Of a DNA stretch of 64,000 bases, positions 1 to 9,525 are shown one piece after another. Origin of the DNA: Ruegeria atlantica (GTDB lineage Bacteria > Pseudomonadota > Alphaproteobacteria > Rhodobacterales > Rhodobacteraceae). Both the position numbers and the translations under genes were made by a program. The stretch is taken from positions 255,501 to 319,500 of the forward strand of contig WQBJ01000002.1 of assembly GCA_013032095.1 (NCBI GenBank). Reading direction: 5' to 3'. Below the pieces are notes generated by a model, which saw nothing but the letters and a program-made list of their open reading frames with translations, was not told the DNA's origin and did no database searches. The first letter of the stretch is position 1, and the number at the start of each line of letters is the position of its first letter.

Positions 1-930
1 AGCAATGAGACACCCATTGGAGGCATCTTGCTCAGCCTTGCACTGCTGCTTCTGACGATTGACGTGATCGCTTCGCTGGCCCTTTCAGGACGGCTTGGGT
101 TGGCTAAAGCGGCCGCTGTTGCGCTGGGCACGGTGATTCTGGTGCCAGAAGCGCAGGCGCAGACGCCCGAAGAAACCGATTTTGCACTGAACGCGACCAA
201 GGAACTGGTGCTGGCCCATGTATTGACCGGAAATACGCAGGTCGATGATGTGGCTCGCGCAGGGATGCGCGGGCTGGCGCAGGTACTGTTCTATCGTACT
301 TCGGTCGAACCCGCTGAACCCATCGGCGTGGATTTGGAACGCGATGAGTTGGCCTTCTTTCCCTTGCTTTATTGGCCGATCACACCGGACCAGCCGCAGC
401 CCTCTATCGAAGCTTATGCAAAGCTGAACGCCTATCTACGCTCGGGTGGTATGATCCTGTTCGACACACGCGACGCGGATGTGGCGCGGTTCGGAGCGTC
501 CAGCCCCAATGGCCGCAAGCTGCAACAGCTGGCCGCACCGCTGAACATTCCCGCGCTAGAGCCTGTTCCTCGCGATCACGTGCTGACCCGAGCCTTTTAC
601 CTGTTGCAGGATTTCCCGGGTCGCTACGCAGGCACCGAGGTCTGGGTTGAGGCAGCACCGCTGGATGCGGAACAGATCGAAGGCATGCCATTCCGCAACC
701 TCAATGACAACGTGACCCCGGTGGTGATCGGCGGCAATGACTGGGCTTCGGCCTGGGCCGTGGATCGCAATGGGCAGGCGTTGTTGCCGGTCGGGCGCGG
801 CTATGCCGGGGAACGTCAGCGCGAGCTGGCCAATCGCTTTGGCGTCAATCTGGTGATGCATGTACTGACCGGGAATTATAAATCGGATCAGGTGCATGTA
901 CCTGCGTTGTTGGACAGGTTGGGACAATGA
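1..930 (+). CDS. DUF4159 domain-containing membrane protein (C-terminal part)
   Basis: The frame is open from the first base, so the N-terminus lies outside the window. The visible part has one hydrophobic segment near its start (GGILLSLALLLLTIDVIASL), then about 250 soluble residues of DUF4159 type containing YLRSGGMILFDTRDADV. In full-length homologues a BatA-like N-terminus precedes this (family knowledge). Homologues usually sit downstream of MoxR-ATPase and DUF58 genes in envelope or aerotolerance-type operons. Those genes would be upstream of the window and are not seen. The stop overlaps the next start in ATGA, so the two genes are probably translationally coupled. The biochemical role is unknown. 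Confidence 0.8.
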   Translation, partial: SNETPIGGILLSLALLLLTIDVIASLALSGRLGLAKAAAVALGTVILVPEAQAQTPEETDFALNATKELVLAHVLTGNTQVDDVARAGMRGLAQVLFYRTSVEPAEPIGVDLERDELAFFPLLYWPITPDQPQPSIEAYAKLNAYLRSGGMILFDTRDADVARFGASSPNGRKLQQLAAPLNIPALEPVPRDHVLTRAFYLLQDFPGRYAGTEVWVEAAPLDAEQIEGMPFRNLNDNVTPVVIGGNDWASAWAVDRNGQALLPVGRGYAGERQRELANRFGVNLVMHVLTGNYKSDQVHVPALLDRLGQ

Positions 931-2969
931 CTGGAACCGTCATCTTTGATCCGCTGATCCCGTGGCCCGTTCTGGCAATTATAGCCTCGATAGCGGTTGC
1001 AGGGGTCATTCTGGCGCTGTGGCGCGGGTTGTCCGGCTGGGCTTTGCGGGGGTTGGCAGCCTTGGTCGTGATCGCAGCACTGGCGGGGCCGGTCTATCAG
1101 GTCGAAGACCGCGCGCCGCTGACCGATATCGTACTGATGATCGAGGATGAAAGCGCCAGTCAAAAGCTCTCCGATCGCGCCAACCAATCCACGCAAGCGG
1201 CTGAGGAACTGGCCGCTGAAATTGAATCCCGTGACAATACCGAGCTGCGTCGGATCAAGGTGGGTGACGGCGATGGCGACGAAGGTACGCAGGTCATGGC
1301 CGCCCTGAATGCTGCGTTGGCCGAGGAACCTCGCGCGCGGATCGCCGGTATTCTGGTGGTGTCGGACGGCATCGTGCATGACGTCGACCAATCCCCGGAC
1401 CTGCCTGCCCCGATGCACTTGCTGCAAACCGGACGGGAAAGCGACTGGGATCGCCGCCTGATCGTCCGCAATGCTCCGGCCTTTGCCATTATTGGCGAAC
1501 CAGTGACTCTGACCCTGCGTGTCGAGGATAGCGGTGCCGCACCCGTTGGCGCTGCGAGCGCGCCACTTGAGATTTCCGTGGACGGGGCCGAGCCCGAGCA
1601 GTTCAGTATTCCCATCGGCGTTGATGTCGAATTGCCCATCACGCTGCCGCATGGTGGGCGTAATGTCATTCAGTTCACCGTGCCACAAGCCGAGGGCGAA
1701 CTGACCGACCGCAACAACACTGCGCTGATCCAAATGAATGGGGTACGCGACCGGCTGCGGGTGCTGCTGGTCTCGGGCGAGCCTCATCCGGGCGGACGGA
1801 CGTGGCGCAACCTGCTGAAATCCGACAGCTCGGTCGATCTGGTGCATTTCACCATCCTGCGTCCGCCCGAGAAGCAGGACGGTGTGCCGGTGGATGAGTT
1901 GTCGCTGATCGCCTTCCCGACGCGCGAGCTGTTTTTGGAGAAGATCAACGATTTCGACCTGATCATCTTTGACCGTTACAAACGCCGCGGCATCCTGCCC
2001 GCGATCTATCTGGACAACGTCACCAACTATATCAACGACGGTGGCGCGGTTCTGATTGCCGCCGGGCCGGATTTTGCCAGTGCAGACAGTATCTTCCGGT
2101 CTCCGCTGGCGCCGATTTTGCCCGCACAACCTACCGCCCGTGTGATCGAGGAGCGCTTTGTGCCCATGGTCACCGATCTGGGCCACCGGCATCCGGTCAC
2201 GACGAATTTGGGCGACTCTGAGGATTGGGGCGCGTGGCTGCGCCAGATTGACGTCAATCACCGCACGGGTGAGCTGTTGATGACAGGTGTCGATGAACGT
2301 CCTCTGCTGGTGCTGGACCGTGTCGGAGAAGGGCGTGTGGCTCTGCTTGCGTCAGACCACGCTTGGTTGTGGAGCCGGGGGTTTGAAGGCGGTGGTCCAC
2401 AGCTGGAGCTGCTGCGCCGTCTGGCCCATTGGATGATGAAGGAACCCGAGCTTGAAGAAGAAGCTCTTTGGGCCGAAGCTAACGGGCAGATCATGCGCAT
2501 CGTCCGTCAGACCTTGGAGGATGAGGTCGGACCGGTGACCATTACCCGTCCCGACGGGGAAACGCTTGAGATCACGCTGGACGAGGTGTCTCCGGGCCGG
2601 TTCGAGGCGCTGTATTATGGGCCTGAGATCGGCCTCTATCGACTGCAGGAAGGGGATCAGATGGCCGTGATCGGCCTCGGCCCCGCCGCGCCGAAGGAAT
2701 TTGAGCGCACCATCGCCACCTCTGAAGTGTTGGACCCCGTATTGACCCAATTGCGCGGCGGCGCGGTCCGGCTGGAAGAAGGGCTGCCCTCGATCCGCAA
2801 TGTCCGCGCCGGACGCCCGGCTGCCGGGCGCGGCTGGATCGGCCTGACCCCACGTGAAGCCTATGAGACGCGCGATGTCACGCAGGCCGGTTTGCTCCCG
2901 CCCTGGCTGGTGCTGGTGCTTGCAGGTGGCTTCCTACTGGGTGGGTGGCTGCGCGAAGGGCGACGCTGA
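927..2969 (+). CDS. Large membrane protein, partner of the DUF4159 protein
   Basis: This 680-residue protein has two N-terminal membrane segments (about residues 10-30 and 37-57) and one close to the C-terminus (about 655-675). The long central part would be extracytoplasmic or cytoplasmic depending on topology. Its middle resembles the vWA/glutamine-amidotransferase-like folds of BatA-type operons (IAGILVVSDGIVHDVDQS; later ALLASDHAWLWSRGFEGGG), but no catalytic triad is evident. The start overlaps the upstream stop by 4 bases. The pairing with a DUF4159 gene is common in alphaproteobacteria. The function is not established; a role in envelope integrity is inferred from context only. Confidence 0.7.
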   Translation: MTGTVIFDPLIPWPVLAIIASIAVAGVILALWRGLSGWALRGLAALVVIAALAGPVYQVEDRAPLTDIVLMIEDESASQKLSDRANQSTQAAEELAAEIESRDNTELRRIKVGDGDGDEGTQVMAALNAALAEEPRARIAGILVVSDGIVHDVDQSPDLPAPMHLLQTGRESDWDRRLIVRNAPAFAIIGEPVTLTLRVEDSGAAPVGAASAPLEISVDGAEPEQFSIPIGVDVELPITLPHGGRNVIQFTVPQAEGELTDRNNTALIQMNGVRDRLRVLLVSGEPHPGGRTWRNLLKSDSSVDLVHFTILRPPEKQDGVPVDELSLIAFPTRELFLEKINDFDLIIFDRYKRRGILPAIYLDNVTNYINDGGAVLIAAGPDFASADSIFRSPLAPILPAQPTARVIEERFVPMVTDLGHRHPVTTNLGDSEDWGAWLRQIDVNHRTGELLMTGVDERPLLVLDRVGEGRVALLASDHAWLWSRGFEGGGPQLELLRRLAHWMMKEPELEEEALWAEANGQIMRIVRQTLEDEVGPVTITRPDGETLEITLDEVSPGRFEALYYGPEIGLYRLQEGDQMAVIGLGPAAPKEFERTIATSEVLDPVLTQLRGGAVRLEEGLPSIRNVRAGRPAAGRGWIGLTPREAYETRDVTQAGLLPPWLVLVLAGGFLLGGWLREGRR

Positions 2970-3821
2970 TTATTCGAACACAACGCTGACCGTCGGATCA
3001 CCGGGCAGACCATCATAGGTGACGGAGGCGCCGCCCTTGCCCTTTGCGGGTGGCACGAGCGGACCGAAAGACCCGACCGAAATCAGGTCTCCGGGCTGAA
3101 ACTCGATCCCTTTCGACATCAACCACAGGGCAGCGTTGGCCGGGTGCCCCAGAACCGCCACGCCCGGTGCCTGCGCCAGAACCTCACCATCTGCAGCGCG
3201 AAGCGTGATGGTCATTTCCGCAAGTGCCTTCGTTATCGCCTCCGCGTCCGTGACAGGAATTTCAGAGCCTAACACTCCCAGTTTCGGCGCGACCCCGATG
3301 GCAGTTAGTGTCACTGGTGTGATCGGTTCACCTTCGGCCAAGGTCAGGTCGGGCAGTTCGATAAATGGGTGGATGGCCGCTATATTCGCGATGATCTCTG
3401 AAGGTGTGGTTGCCTGATTGATCCCTGCGTCCCCAACGACAAGCACCAGATCCGCCTCAAAGACCGGACGGGCGCCCCATACGGAGGGGACCGCCGCCCC
3501 GTCTTCCAACATCATATCTCGGAAGAGTATACCCTGGACCGGTTCGGATGCGCCGAACCGCTCCTGTGCAGGGGCGCTGGTCAGACCTGCCTTGTAGCCG
3601 ATTACCGGGCCCAAGTGTTGCTCTAACGCTGAGACAATCTTAGTTTGGGTGCAAAGAGCGTCTTTCATGCTGCCGCCGGCAGACAAAGCAGGTGTGGGGG
3701 TATTGCTCAGGTAATCCTGCACGTATTGATCCACCTGCGCATCAGTGGCGCAATCGGCCGCCACCGACGAAGCGAAACAGGCTAGGCATAAAAGTGCTAA
3801 GTGCGAGCGAATAAATCGCAT
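2970..3821 (-). CDS. Exported fumarylacetoacetase/2-keto-4-pentenoate hydratase-like protein
   Basis: The start at 3821 is chosen because GGAGG lies 6 bases upstream and the protein then begins with a clear Sec signal peptide (MRFIRSHLALLCLACFASSVAA). The mature part follows the FAH/2-keto-4-pentenoate hydratase fold: a GYKAGLTS segment, acidic FEADLVLVV, HPFIELPD, then GHPANAALWL and the C-terminal LISVGSFGPLVPP. Family members are normally cytosolic metal-dependent hydratases or decarboxylases of catechol meta-cleavage. The signal peptide and two early cysteines in the mature part suggest a periplasmic, possibly disulfide-bonded variant. It ends directly against the stop of the convergent upstream operon. 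The substrate is unknown. Confidence 0.7.
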   Translation of the reverse strand: MRFIRSHLALLCLACFASSVAADCATDAQVDQYVQDYLSNTPTPALSAGGSMKDALCTQTKIVSALEQHLGPVIGYKAGLTSAPAQERFGASEPVQGILFRDMMLEDGAAVPSVWGARPVFEADLVLVVGDAGINQATTPSEIIANIAAIHPFIELPDLTLAEGEPITPVTLTAIGVAPKLGVLGSEIPVTDAEAITKALAEMTITLRAADGEVLAQAPGVAVLGHPANAALWLMSKGIEFQPGDLISVGSFGPLVPPAKGKGGASVTYDGLPGDPTVSVVFE

Positions 3822-3934
3822 GGCAGACCTCCGGTTTTCAAAACTCTGACACGGGGCGTGCGAGTCCGGCAACGGCTTAAATACTTGTTCACGCTCTGAG
3901 TGGATGCTGTTCGTGGATTGTTCCGGGATCACCA

Positions 3935-6145
3935 ATGATGAGTCTTGCAAACAAACTGGCACAGGAGCGGCGCGCGCGGCTGGCGGCCGAGCGCCTGTTG
4001 GAGATGAAACAAGCCGAGTTGTCGGCTGCCAATCGCAAACTTGGCTTGCACGCGATGGCGCTGACCAAACGCATCGGCGAGACCCAGGCCGAGGTCGAGA
4101 CGGTCCGCGATGAGAATGAAAAGGTAAAATCCGACCTGACTCGGGCCAACGCCAAGATCGAAGTGGCCGAGCGTCGCCTGTGGCATTCGATGCAGACTAT
4201 CCAGGATGGGTTCGCGTTTTTTGATGACCAAAGCCGCCTGATCGGCGCCAATGCAGCCTATCTTAGCGTGTTTGACGGGCTGGATGAGGTCGCGCCCGGT
4301 ATCACCTATGCGCGTATCCTCGAGATCCTGACTGATGAAGGCTTGATCGACATTGGCGCCGAAACTTCGGTGGATTGGCAGGCTCGAATGCTGGCGCGCT
4401 GGGCGCAGCCCCAACCGGATCCGGTGGTGATCAAGTTGTGGAACGGTGAGTATTTCAAGATGATCGACCAGCGCGGCAATGGCGGTGACGTGGTCAGTCT
4501 GGGCTTGAACATCACGGCTTCGGTTCGACATGAGACCGAACTGAAAGCCGCCCGTGAACGAGCCGAGGCCGCGAACCGTGCGAAATCGGCCTTTCTGGCC
4601 AATATGAGTCACGAGATAAGAACCCCGATGAATGGTATTGTCGGGATGACCGAGTTGATGTCGGAAACTCCGCTGGATGATGAGCAGAGGCTGTATCTCA
4701 ACACCATCCGTAACTCCGGCGAGGCGCTGCTGGTGATTATCAACGACGTGCTGGACTATTCGAAGATCGAGGCCGACAAGCTGATCCTGCACCCGGAACA
4801 ATTCGATTTTGAACGCTGCATTCTTGAGGTCGCGATGCTGATGCAGCCTAGCGTGCGCGACAAGGGGCTATCCTTGCTTGTGGATTACGACCTCTTCTTG
4901 CCGACCCTGTTTGTGGGTGATCCGGGGCGGGTTCGTCAGGTGCTGACCAATTTGGTGGGCAACGCAGTCAAGTTTACGGCCGAAGGGCATGTTCTCATCC
5001 GTGTGACGGGGGTACCGAATACAGATTCAGAGACGTGTGATATCCACGTGGCGATTGAGGATACCGGTATTGGTATAGAAGCAGACAAGGTTGGGCACAT
5101 CTTTGGCGAATTCAATCAAGTCGAAGATGAGAAAAACCGCGAATTCGAAGGCACCGGGCTGGGCTTGGCCATCACAAAACGGCTGGTCACGCTGATGGGC
5201 GGGTCGGTCTGGGTTGAAAGCGAGCCGGGGCAGGGGTCATGTTTCGGATTCCGGGTCTCGTTGCCAACGGCTGAAGGCCCCCAGCCCGCGCCGCCCGATC
5301 TGGCGGGACGTCTGAGCCACGTGATCGTGGTCGAGGATTTGGCGGCAAACCGCGCAATCCTGTCAAAACAGCTCGGGCGGTTAGGGGCAAGAGTAACGGT
5401 TTGCATATCGGGTGGAGAGGCGCTTTCGGCCATCGATGACAGTGTGGACCTGCTGCTATGCGATCACGACCTGCCGGATATGGATGGGCTAGAGTTGGCT
5501 ACGACACTGAAAGACCGGGGCTGGGGCGATTTGCCAGTGGTCGTGATGTCAGTCAATCCGGGCGTAATCCATGCCAATCCGGCCCGGCACCTGATTGAAG
5601 GAGTGCTTCACAAACCCATTCCCCGGGCCGAACTCTATTCACGCCTGACCATGCTGGGGCGTACGCCCGCCATGCCGAAGGCCGGGTCAATCGCGGAGAA
5701 AACACCTGTGAAGCAGCGGGGTGGTGGTCACCGGAAAATGCGTGTTTTGGCAGCCGAAGATAACCGGACCAATCAACTGATACTGCAAAAGATGGTCAAA
5801 GACCTGAACATTGACCTGCAATTTGCAGGTAACGGGATTGAAGCGGTGGAGCAGTACCAGACCTTTAGTCCGGACCTGATTTTCATGGATATCTCGATGC
5901 CCAAGATGGATGGCAAGCAGGCAACGGCGGAAATCCGGCGGCGCGAGATTGAAACGGAGTGCCACGTACCGATTGTCGCTCTGACCGCGCATGCCATGAC
6001 CGGGGATGATCAGGGTATCCTGTCGGCTGGGCTGGATCACTATCTGACCAAACCGCTGCAGAAGCAGAAAATCCATCAGATAATCGTCGATCACCAGCCG
6101 GTGGAGGTCTTGCCTGTCATTGCCGAAAACGCAGAGGCTGACTAG
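3935..6145 (+). CDS. Hybrid sensor histidine kinase with two receiver domains
   Basis: This 736-residue protein has no membrane segment and is probably cytosolic. Residues 1-85 form a basic/acidic coiled coil, followed by a PAS-like domain (about 85-200). HisKA has the H-box FLANMSHEIRTPMNG with His226. The ATPase domain has N-box NLVGNAVKF, G1 DTGIG (376-380) and G2 GTGLGL (406-411). Receiver 1 (about 462-575) has phospho-acceptor Asp510 in LLLCDHDLPDMDG. Receiver 2 (about 602-715) has Asp652 in FMDISMPKMDG. The architecture is typical of multi-step phosphorelays. No Hpt or DNA-binding partner is adjacent, so the output is unknown. Two ATG codons overlap the start (3935 and 3938). Confidence 0.9.
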   Translation: MMSLANKLAQERRARLAAERLLEMKQAELSAANRKLGLHAMALTKRIGETQAEVETVRDENEKVKSDLTRANAKIEVAERRLWHSMQTIQDGFAFFDDQSRLIGANAAYLSVFDGLDEVAPGITYARILEILTDEGLIDIGAETSVDWQARMLARWAQPQPDPVVIKLWNGEYFKMIDQRGNGGDVVSLGLNITASVRHETELKAARERAEAANRAKSAFLANMSHEIRTPMNGIVGMTELMSETPLDDEQRLYLNTIRNSGEALLVIINDVLDYSKIEADKLILHPEQFDFERCILEVAMLMQPSVRDKGLSLLVDYDLFLPTLFVGDPGRVRQVLTNLVGNAVKFTAEGHVLIRVTGVPNTDSETCDIHVAIEDTGIGIEADKVGHIFGEFNQVEDEKNREFEGTGLGLAITKRLVTLMGGSVWVESEPGQGSCFGFRVSLPTAEGPQPAPPDLAGRLSHVIVVEDLAANRAILSKQLGRLGARVTVCISGGEALSAIDDSVDLLLCDHDLPDMDGLELATTLKDRGWGDLPVVVMSVNPGVIHANPARHLIEGVLHKPIPRAELYSRLTMLGRTPAMPKAGSIAEKTPVKQRGGGHRKMRVLAAEDNRTNQLILQKMVKDLNIDLQFAGNGIEAVEQYQTFSPDLIFMDISMPKMDGKQATAEIRRREIETECHVPIVALTAHAMTGDDQGILSAGLDHYLTKPLQKQKIHQIIVDHQPVEVLPVIAENAEAD

Positions 6146-6154
6146 GTTGAATCC

Positions 6155-6613
6155 ATGTCAGAACGTGGATTTCAGCCTCGTGCGCTGGGTGAGATAGCCA
6201 TTCGCTGTGCCGATATGGACGCGATGGTCAAGTTTTATGAAGACGTGATTGGGTTAGAGCGTCTTACCGGCGGTCATAACAGCGCCATCACCTTTTTTCG
6301 TATTACCGAGGGGTTTGGCGGGCACACACAGGTGTTGGCCCTGTTCCATCATACCGCCGCTCCGCGCCCCGGCCTGCATCCGACCGGGGACAACACGCCA
6401 GTGACAGGGGCTAAATCGTCCCTGCATCACATCGCGCTCTCGTTACCATTTGATGAGCAAGAGGCCGTGATGCACTGGTACGACAAGATCGGCCAACCCT
6501 ATCGGGTCGAGCAGTTCGGCTGGATCGGATGGCGCGGCATTTTTACCGAAGACCCCGAGGGAAACACCGTCGAACTGGTTGCTTATAACCCGTCGATGTT
6601 GGATCAGGCCTGA
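6155..6613 (+). CDS. VOC (glyoxalase/bleomycin-resistance fold) family protein
   Basis: This 152-residue single VOC module has the usual halves: GEIAIRCADMDAMVKFYEDVIGL at the N-terminus and HHIALSLPF with GIFTEDPEGNTVELVAY at the C-terminus. The histidines and the terminal glutamate are in the positions used for metal binding in glyoxalase-like enzymes. Nothing in the sequence identifies a substrate. It starts 9 bases after the histidine kinase stop, so it may be co-transcribed. Its last 10 bases overlap the end of the convergent yaaA gene. Confidence 0.75.
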   Translation: MSERGFQPRALGEIAIRCADMDAMVKFYEDVIGLERLTGGHNSAITFFRITEGFGGHTQVLALFHHTAAPRPGLHPTGDNTPVTGAKSSLHHIALSLPFDEQEAVMHWYDKIGQPYRVEQFGWIGWRGIFTEDPEGNTVELVAYNPSMLDQA

Positions 6614-7374
6614 TAGGGGCGCACGAAGACAGGTTTGTCCTCTTCTGACAGGTCGGGGCGATATTCATAGCCACCGGTATCAAAATCCAGCAAACTTTTA
6701 GGGTCAGTCAAGCGGTGCTGAATGACGGAACGCGCCATGGCGCCACGCGCTTTCTTGGCAAAGAAGCTGACGATTTTGGGTGTGCCCGCTTTATCTTCCA
6801 TGAAAACCGGCGTGATGACCTTCAGTTTCAGCGCCTTGGGGTCGACGGCGCCGAAATATTCCTGACTGGCGCAGTTCACCAGAATATTTGATCCGATTTC
6901 TTCGCCCTGCGCGTTCAGTGCCTTGCTCAGTTGATCGCGCCAGTATTCGTACAGGTTCTTACCGCGGCGGGTTTTCAGCTTGCTGCCCATCTCCAGCCGG
7001 TAGGCCTGAATGGCGTCCAAGGGGCGCAGCACGCCATAGAGACCGGACAAAATGCGCAGATGATCCTGCGCCCAAGACATTTCCTCGGCATCCAGCGAGG
7101 ATGCTTCAAGACCTTGATAAGTGTCGCCTGCAAAAGCCAGTGCGGCGGGGCGGATCAGATCGGCCTCAGGTGCATCGGAAAAAGCGCGATAACGGTCGCG
7201 GTTTAGGCGGGCCAGATCATCGCTGAGGTCCATCAGCTTTTTCAGATCGCCCAGAGTCAGATTGCGGGCGGTTTTCGACAGGCGGATCGCGTCATCCTGA
7301 AAATCGGGTTGCGTGACCTCAATATCCCGTTCCGCCCAGTCCAGCCGCTTGGCCGGGGAAATGACTACCAGCAT
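6604..7374 (-). CDS. yaaA: Peroxide stress protein YaaA (UPF0246/DUF328)
   Basis: This 256-residue, full-length member of the YaaA family begins with the diagnostic MLVVISPAKRLDW. It also has RLEMGSKLKTRRGKNLYEYW, NCASQEYF and the basic KKARGAMARSVIQHRL. In E. coli, YaaA lowers intracellular free iron during peroxide stress and binds DNA (family knowledge); no enzymatic motif is evident here. It lies upstream of nothing on the same strand except recQ, whose stop is 33 bases before the yaaA start, so the two may share a transcript. Confidence 0.9.
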   Translation of the reverse strand: MLVVISPAKRLDWAERDIEVTQPDFQDDAIRLSKTARNLTLGDLKKLMDLSDDLARLNRDRYRAFSDAPEADLIRPAALAFAGDTYQGLEASSLDAEEMSWAQDHLRILSGLYGVLRPLDAIQAYRLEMGSKLKTRRGKNLYEYWRDQLSKALNAQGEEIGSNILVNCASQEYFGAVDPKALKLKVITPVFMEDKAGTPKIVSFFAKKARGAMARSVIQHRLTDPKSLLDFDTGGYEYRPDLSEEDKPVFVRPYQA

Positions 7375-7407
7375 ATCCGCCCTCGTTTCTTGCCTGTCGT
7401 TGGGTAT

Positions 7408-9447
7408 TTAGCCCGCCTGACGCAACACGTCCAGAAAGGCGGCACCAAACCTTTCGTGACGGCGATCACCCAGTAGTTTCTCCATCGCGCGCGGGTCGTC
7501 GCTGCGAAGTTGAGCGACCTTGGCCAGTTGCGAGGCGGAGCAGGTCAGTGGCTTGTCAATCCCGTCTGGTCCCCGCGAAAGTTGCGTCTGAATTTCCAAC
7601 AATTGGTCATAGATGTCGCCCTGATTACGCCCTGCCAGTTTGCGCCGAGCGGGGTGGACCTCTTCGACGGCTCCGGCCAGCACCTCGAGGAAAGTGTCAC
7701 CGTAGCGTTCCAGCTTCTTGGCGCCGATGCCGCTGATCCGGGCCATGTCGTCCAGCGTCATGGGGCGTTTCTCGGCCATTTCGATCAGGGTTCGGTCGGG
7801 GAAGATGACATAGGCGGGGACACGTGCGGATTCCGCCAGCGCCCGGCGTTTGGCCTTGAGCGCGCTCAGCAGCGGTGCGTCTTCTTCGGACACCATCATT
7901 TTGACGGCGGGGCGGCGGGTGGCCTTACGGATCGTGTCCTTGCGCAGGTTGATTTGCGCCTCGCCCTTCAGGATCGGTTTGGCGGCATCGGTCATCCGCA
8001 GCGCGCCGTGGCGTTCCGGGTCCGGTCGAACTAGATCGTAGCCCATCATCTGCCGGAAAATTGCCTGCCATTGCGACCGCGACCAGTCCTTTCCGATGCT
8101 CCACGTGGATAGATTGTCATGCCGCCGCGCGCGGATCTTGTCGGTTTCATTGCCCAGCAGGATGTCGATCAGATGGCCCGCACCGAACCATTCCTCGGTG
8201 CGCAGGATTGCCGACAGGGCCATGCGGACCGGGGTGGTAGCGTCGAAAACTTCGGGAGGGGTATCGCAAAGATCGCATTTGCCGCAAGGTTCTGCTTGTT
8301 CGCCAAAGTACCCCAGCAAAGTTTGACGGCGGCAGACCAGCGCTTCGGCCAGACCCAACAGGGAATTTAGCCGGGCGTGGTCAGCCATTCGCCGTTCGGG
8401 CGGGGCTAGCCCCTCGTCGATCTGCGAGCGGCGCAGTCGAATGTCGTCGGGGCCGAACAGAGTCAAGGTCTCAGCCGGTCCGCCATCGCGCCCAGCGCGG
8501 CCGATTTCCTGATAATAGGCCTCAATGGATTTCGGCAGGTCCGCATGGGCGACCCAACGGATATCGGGTTTGTCGATGCCCATTCCAAAGGCCACGGTGG
8601 CGACGACGATCAACCCGTCCTCACGTGCGAAGCGGGTTTCGACAATACGACGATCCTCGGCCTCCATACCTCCATGATAGTGACAGGCCACGTGACCTTC
8701 GGCGCGCAGGGCCTGGGCCAGTACCTCGGTTTTGTTGCGGGTGCCGCAATAGACGATGCCGGATTGCCCTTTGCGGGTGGCGGCAAAATCCAGAATCTGT
8801 TTGCGCGGCCCGTCCTTGGCGGCAAAGGCCAGATGGATATTGGGCCGGTCAAACCCGCGCAGGAATTTGCGCGGCGGAGTGCCATCGAACAGCTTCTGAA
8901 CGATCTCGTCCTGCGTTTCCGCGTCCGCCGTGGCGGTGAAGGCGGCGAGAGGGACGTCTAAAGCGCGCCGCAACTCTCCGATCCGCAGATAGTCGGGGCG
9001 GAAATCGTGGCCCCACTGGCTGACGCAGTGGGCTTCGTCCACGGCGATCAGGCTGACATTGATCCGCCGCAGCATTCCTAGCGCCGATCCGGCGGCCAGG
9101 CGTTCGGGTGCCATGTAAAGTAGTTTGAGCCGCCCGGCCTCCAGCGCCTCCCACACCGCGTCGGTTTCTTCTTGGGTGTTGCCTGAGGTCAGCGCACCGG
9201 CCTCAACGCCCGCCTCCTGCAATCCGCGCACCTGATCTCGCATCAGGGCGATCAGCGGGGAAATTACCACCGTCACCCCATCGCGTAACAGGGCAGGCAG
9301 CTGATAACACAGGGATTTACCGCCGCCCGTAGGCATGATCGCCAGCACGTTTTCACCTGCGGTCACGGCATCGACGATCTCTTCCTGCCCGGGGCGGAAG
9401 TCGTCGAATCCAAAGACATCTCGCAGCAAAGGCGCGGCGTCGAACAT
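7408..9447 (-). CDS. recQ: ATP-dependent DNA helicase RecQ
   Basis: This 679-residue protein has the standard order of RecQ domains. Walker A is PTGGGKS (39-45), motif II is DEAH (137-140) with aromatic-rich CVSQWGHDFRP, and motif VI is QEIGRAGRDG. The RQC zinc site is C...CGKCDLCDTP (about 373-397), and the HRDC domain (SALKAKRRALAE through ISGIGAKKLERYGD) is C-terminal. It unwinds 3'-5' during recombination repair and RecF-pathway processing. All key residues are present. The start follows a short intergenic region downstream of yggT on the same strand. Confidence 0.96.
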   Translation of the reverse strand: MFDAAPLLRDVFGFDDFRPGQEEIVDAVTAGENVLAIMPTGGGKSLCYQLPALLRDGVTVVISPLIALMRDQVRGLQEAGVEAGALTSGNTQEETDAVWEALEAGRLKLLYMAPERLAAGSALGMLRRINVSLIAVDEAHCVSQWGHDFRPDYLRIGELRRALDVPLAAFTATADAETQDEIVQKLFDGTPPRKFLRGFDRPNIHLAFAAKDGPRKQILDFAATRKGQSGIVYCGTRNKTEVLAQALRAEGHVACHYHGGMEAEDRRIVETRFAREDGLIVVATVAFGMGIDKPDIRWVAHADLPKSIEAYYQEIGRAGRDGGPAETLTLFGPDDIRLRRSQIDEGLAPPERRMADHARLNSLLGLAEALVCRRQTLLGYFGEQAEPCGKCDLCDTPPEVFDATTPVRMALSAILRTEEWFGAGHLIDILLGNETDKIRARRHDNLSTWSIGKDWSRSQWQAIFRQMMGYDLVRPDPERHGALRMTDAAKPILKGEAQINLRKDTIRKATRRPAVKMMVSEEDAPLLSALKAKRRALAESARVPAYVIFPDRTLIEMAEKRPMTLDDMARISGIGAKKLERYGDTFLEVLAGAVEEVHPARRKLAGRNQGDIYDQLLEIQTQLSRGPDGIDKPLTCSASQLAKVAQLRSDDPRAMEKLLGDRRHERFGAAFLDVLRQAG

Positions 9448-9525
9448 GTGCGGGGTTGCCCTGTTTTAAGGTTTATCTGCTCTTAAGACAGGACAATCAC
9501 ATACTAAGATTCGGTGAACAAGAGG

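Noticed and set aside
888-2261. Long minus-strand open frame (457 codons) opposite the membrane protein gene
   Set aside because: It encodes a Gln/Arg/His-rich sequence without domains. It is antisense to a gene with clear membrane segments and a coupled upstream partner. High-GC codon use commonly leaves such antisense frames open.
3929-4801. Minus-strand open frame of 290 codons opposite the hybrid kinase
   Set aside because: The plus strand encodes intact PAS/HisKA motifs here; the antisense product has no recognisable domain.
9460-9492. Inverted repeat CCTGTTTTAAG / CTTAAGACAGG upstream of recQ
   Set aside because: It has eleven pairs with one G-U, but no T-run in the recQ direction and no known box. 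Its position between yggT and recQ fits either a weak terminator or chance, so it is not listed as a feature.
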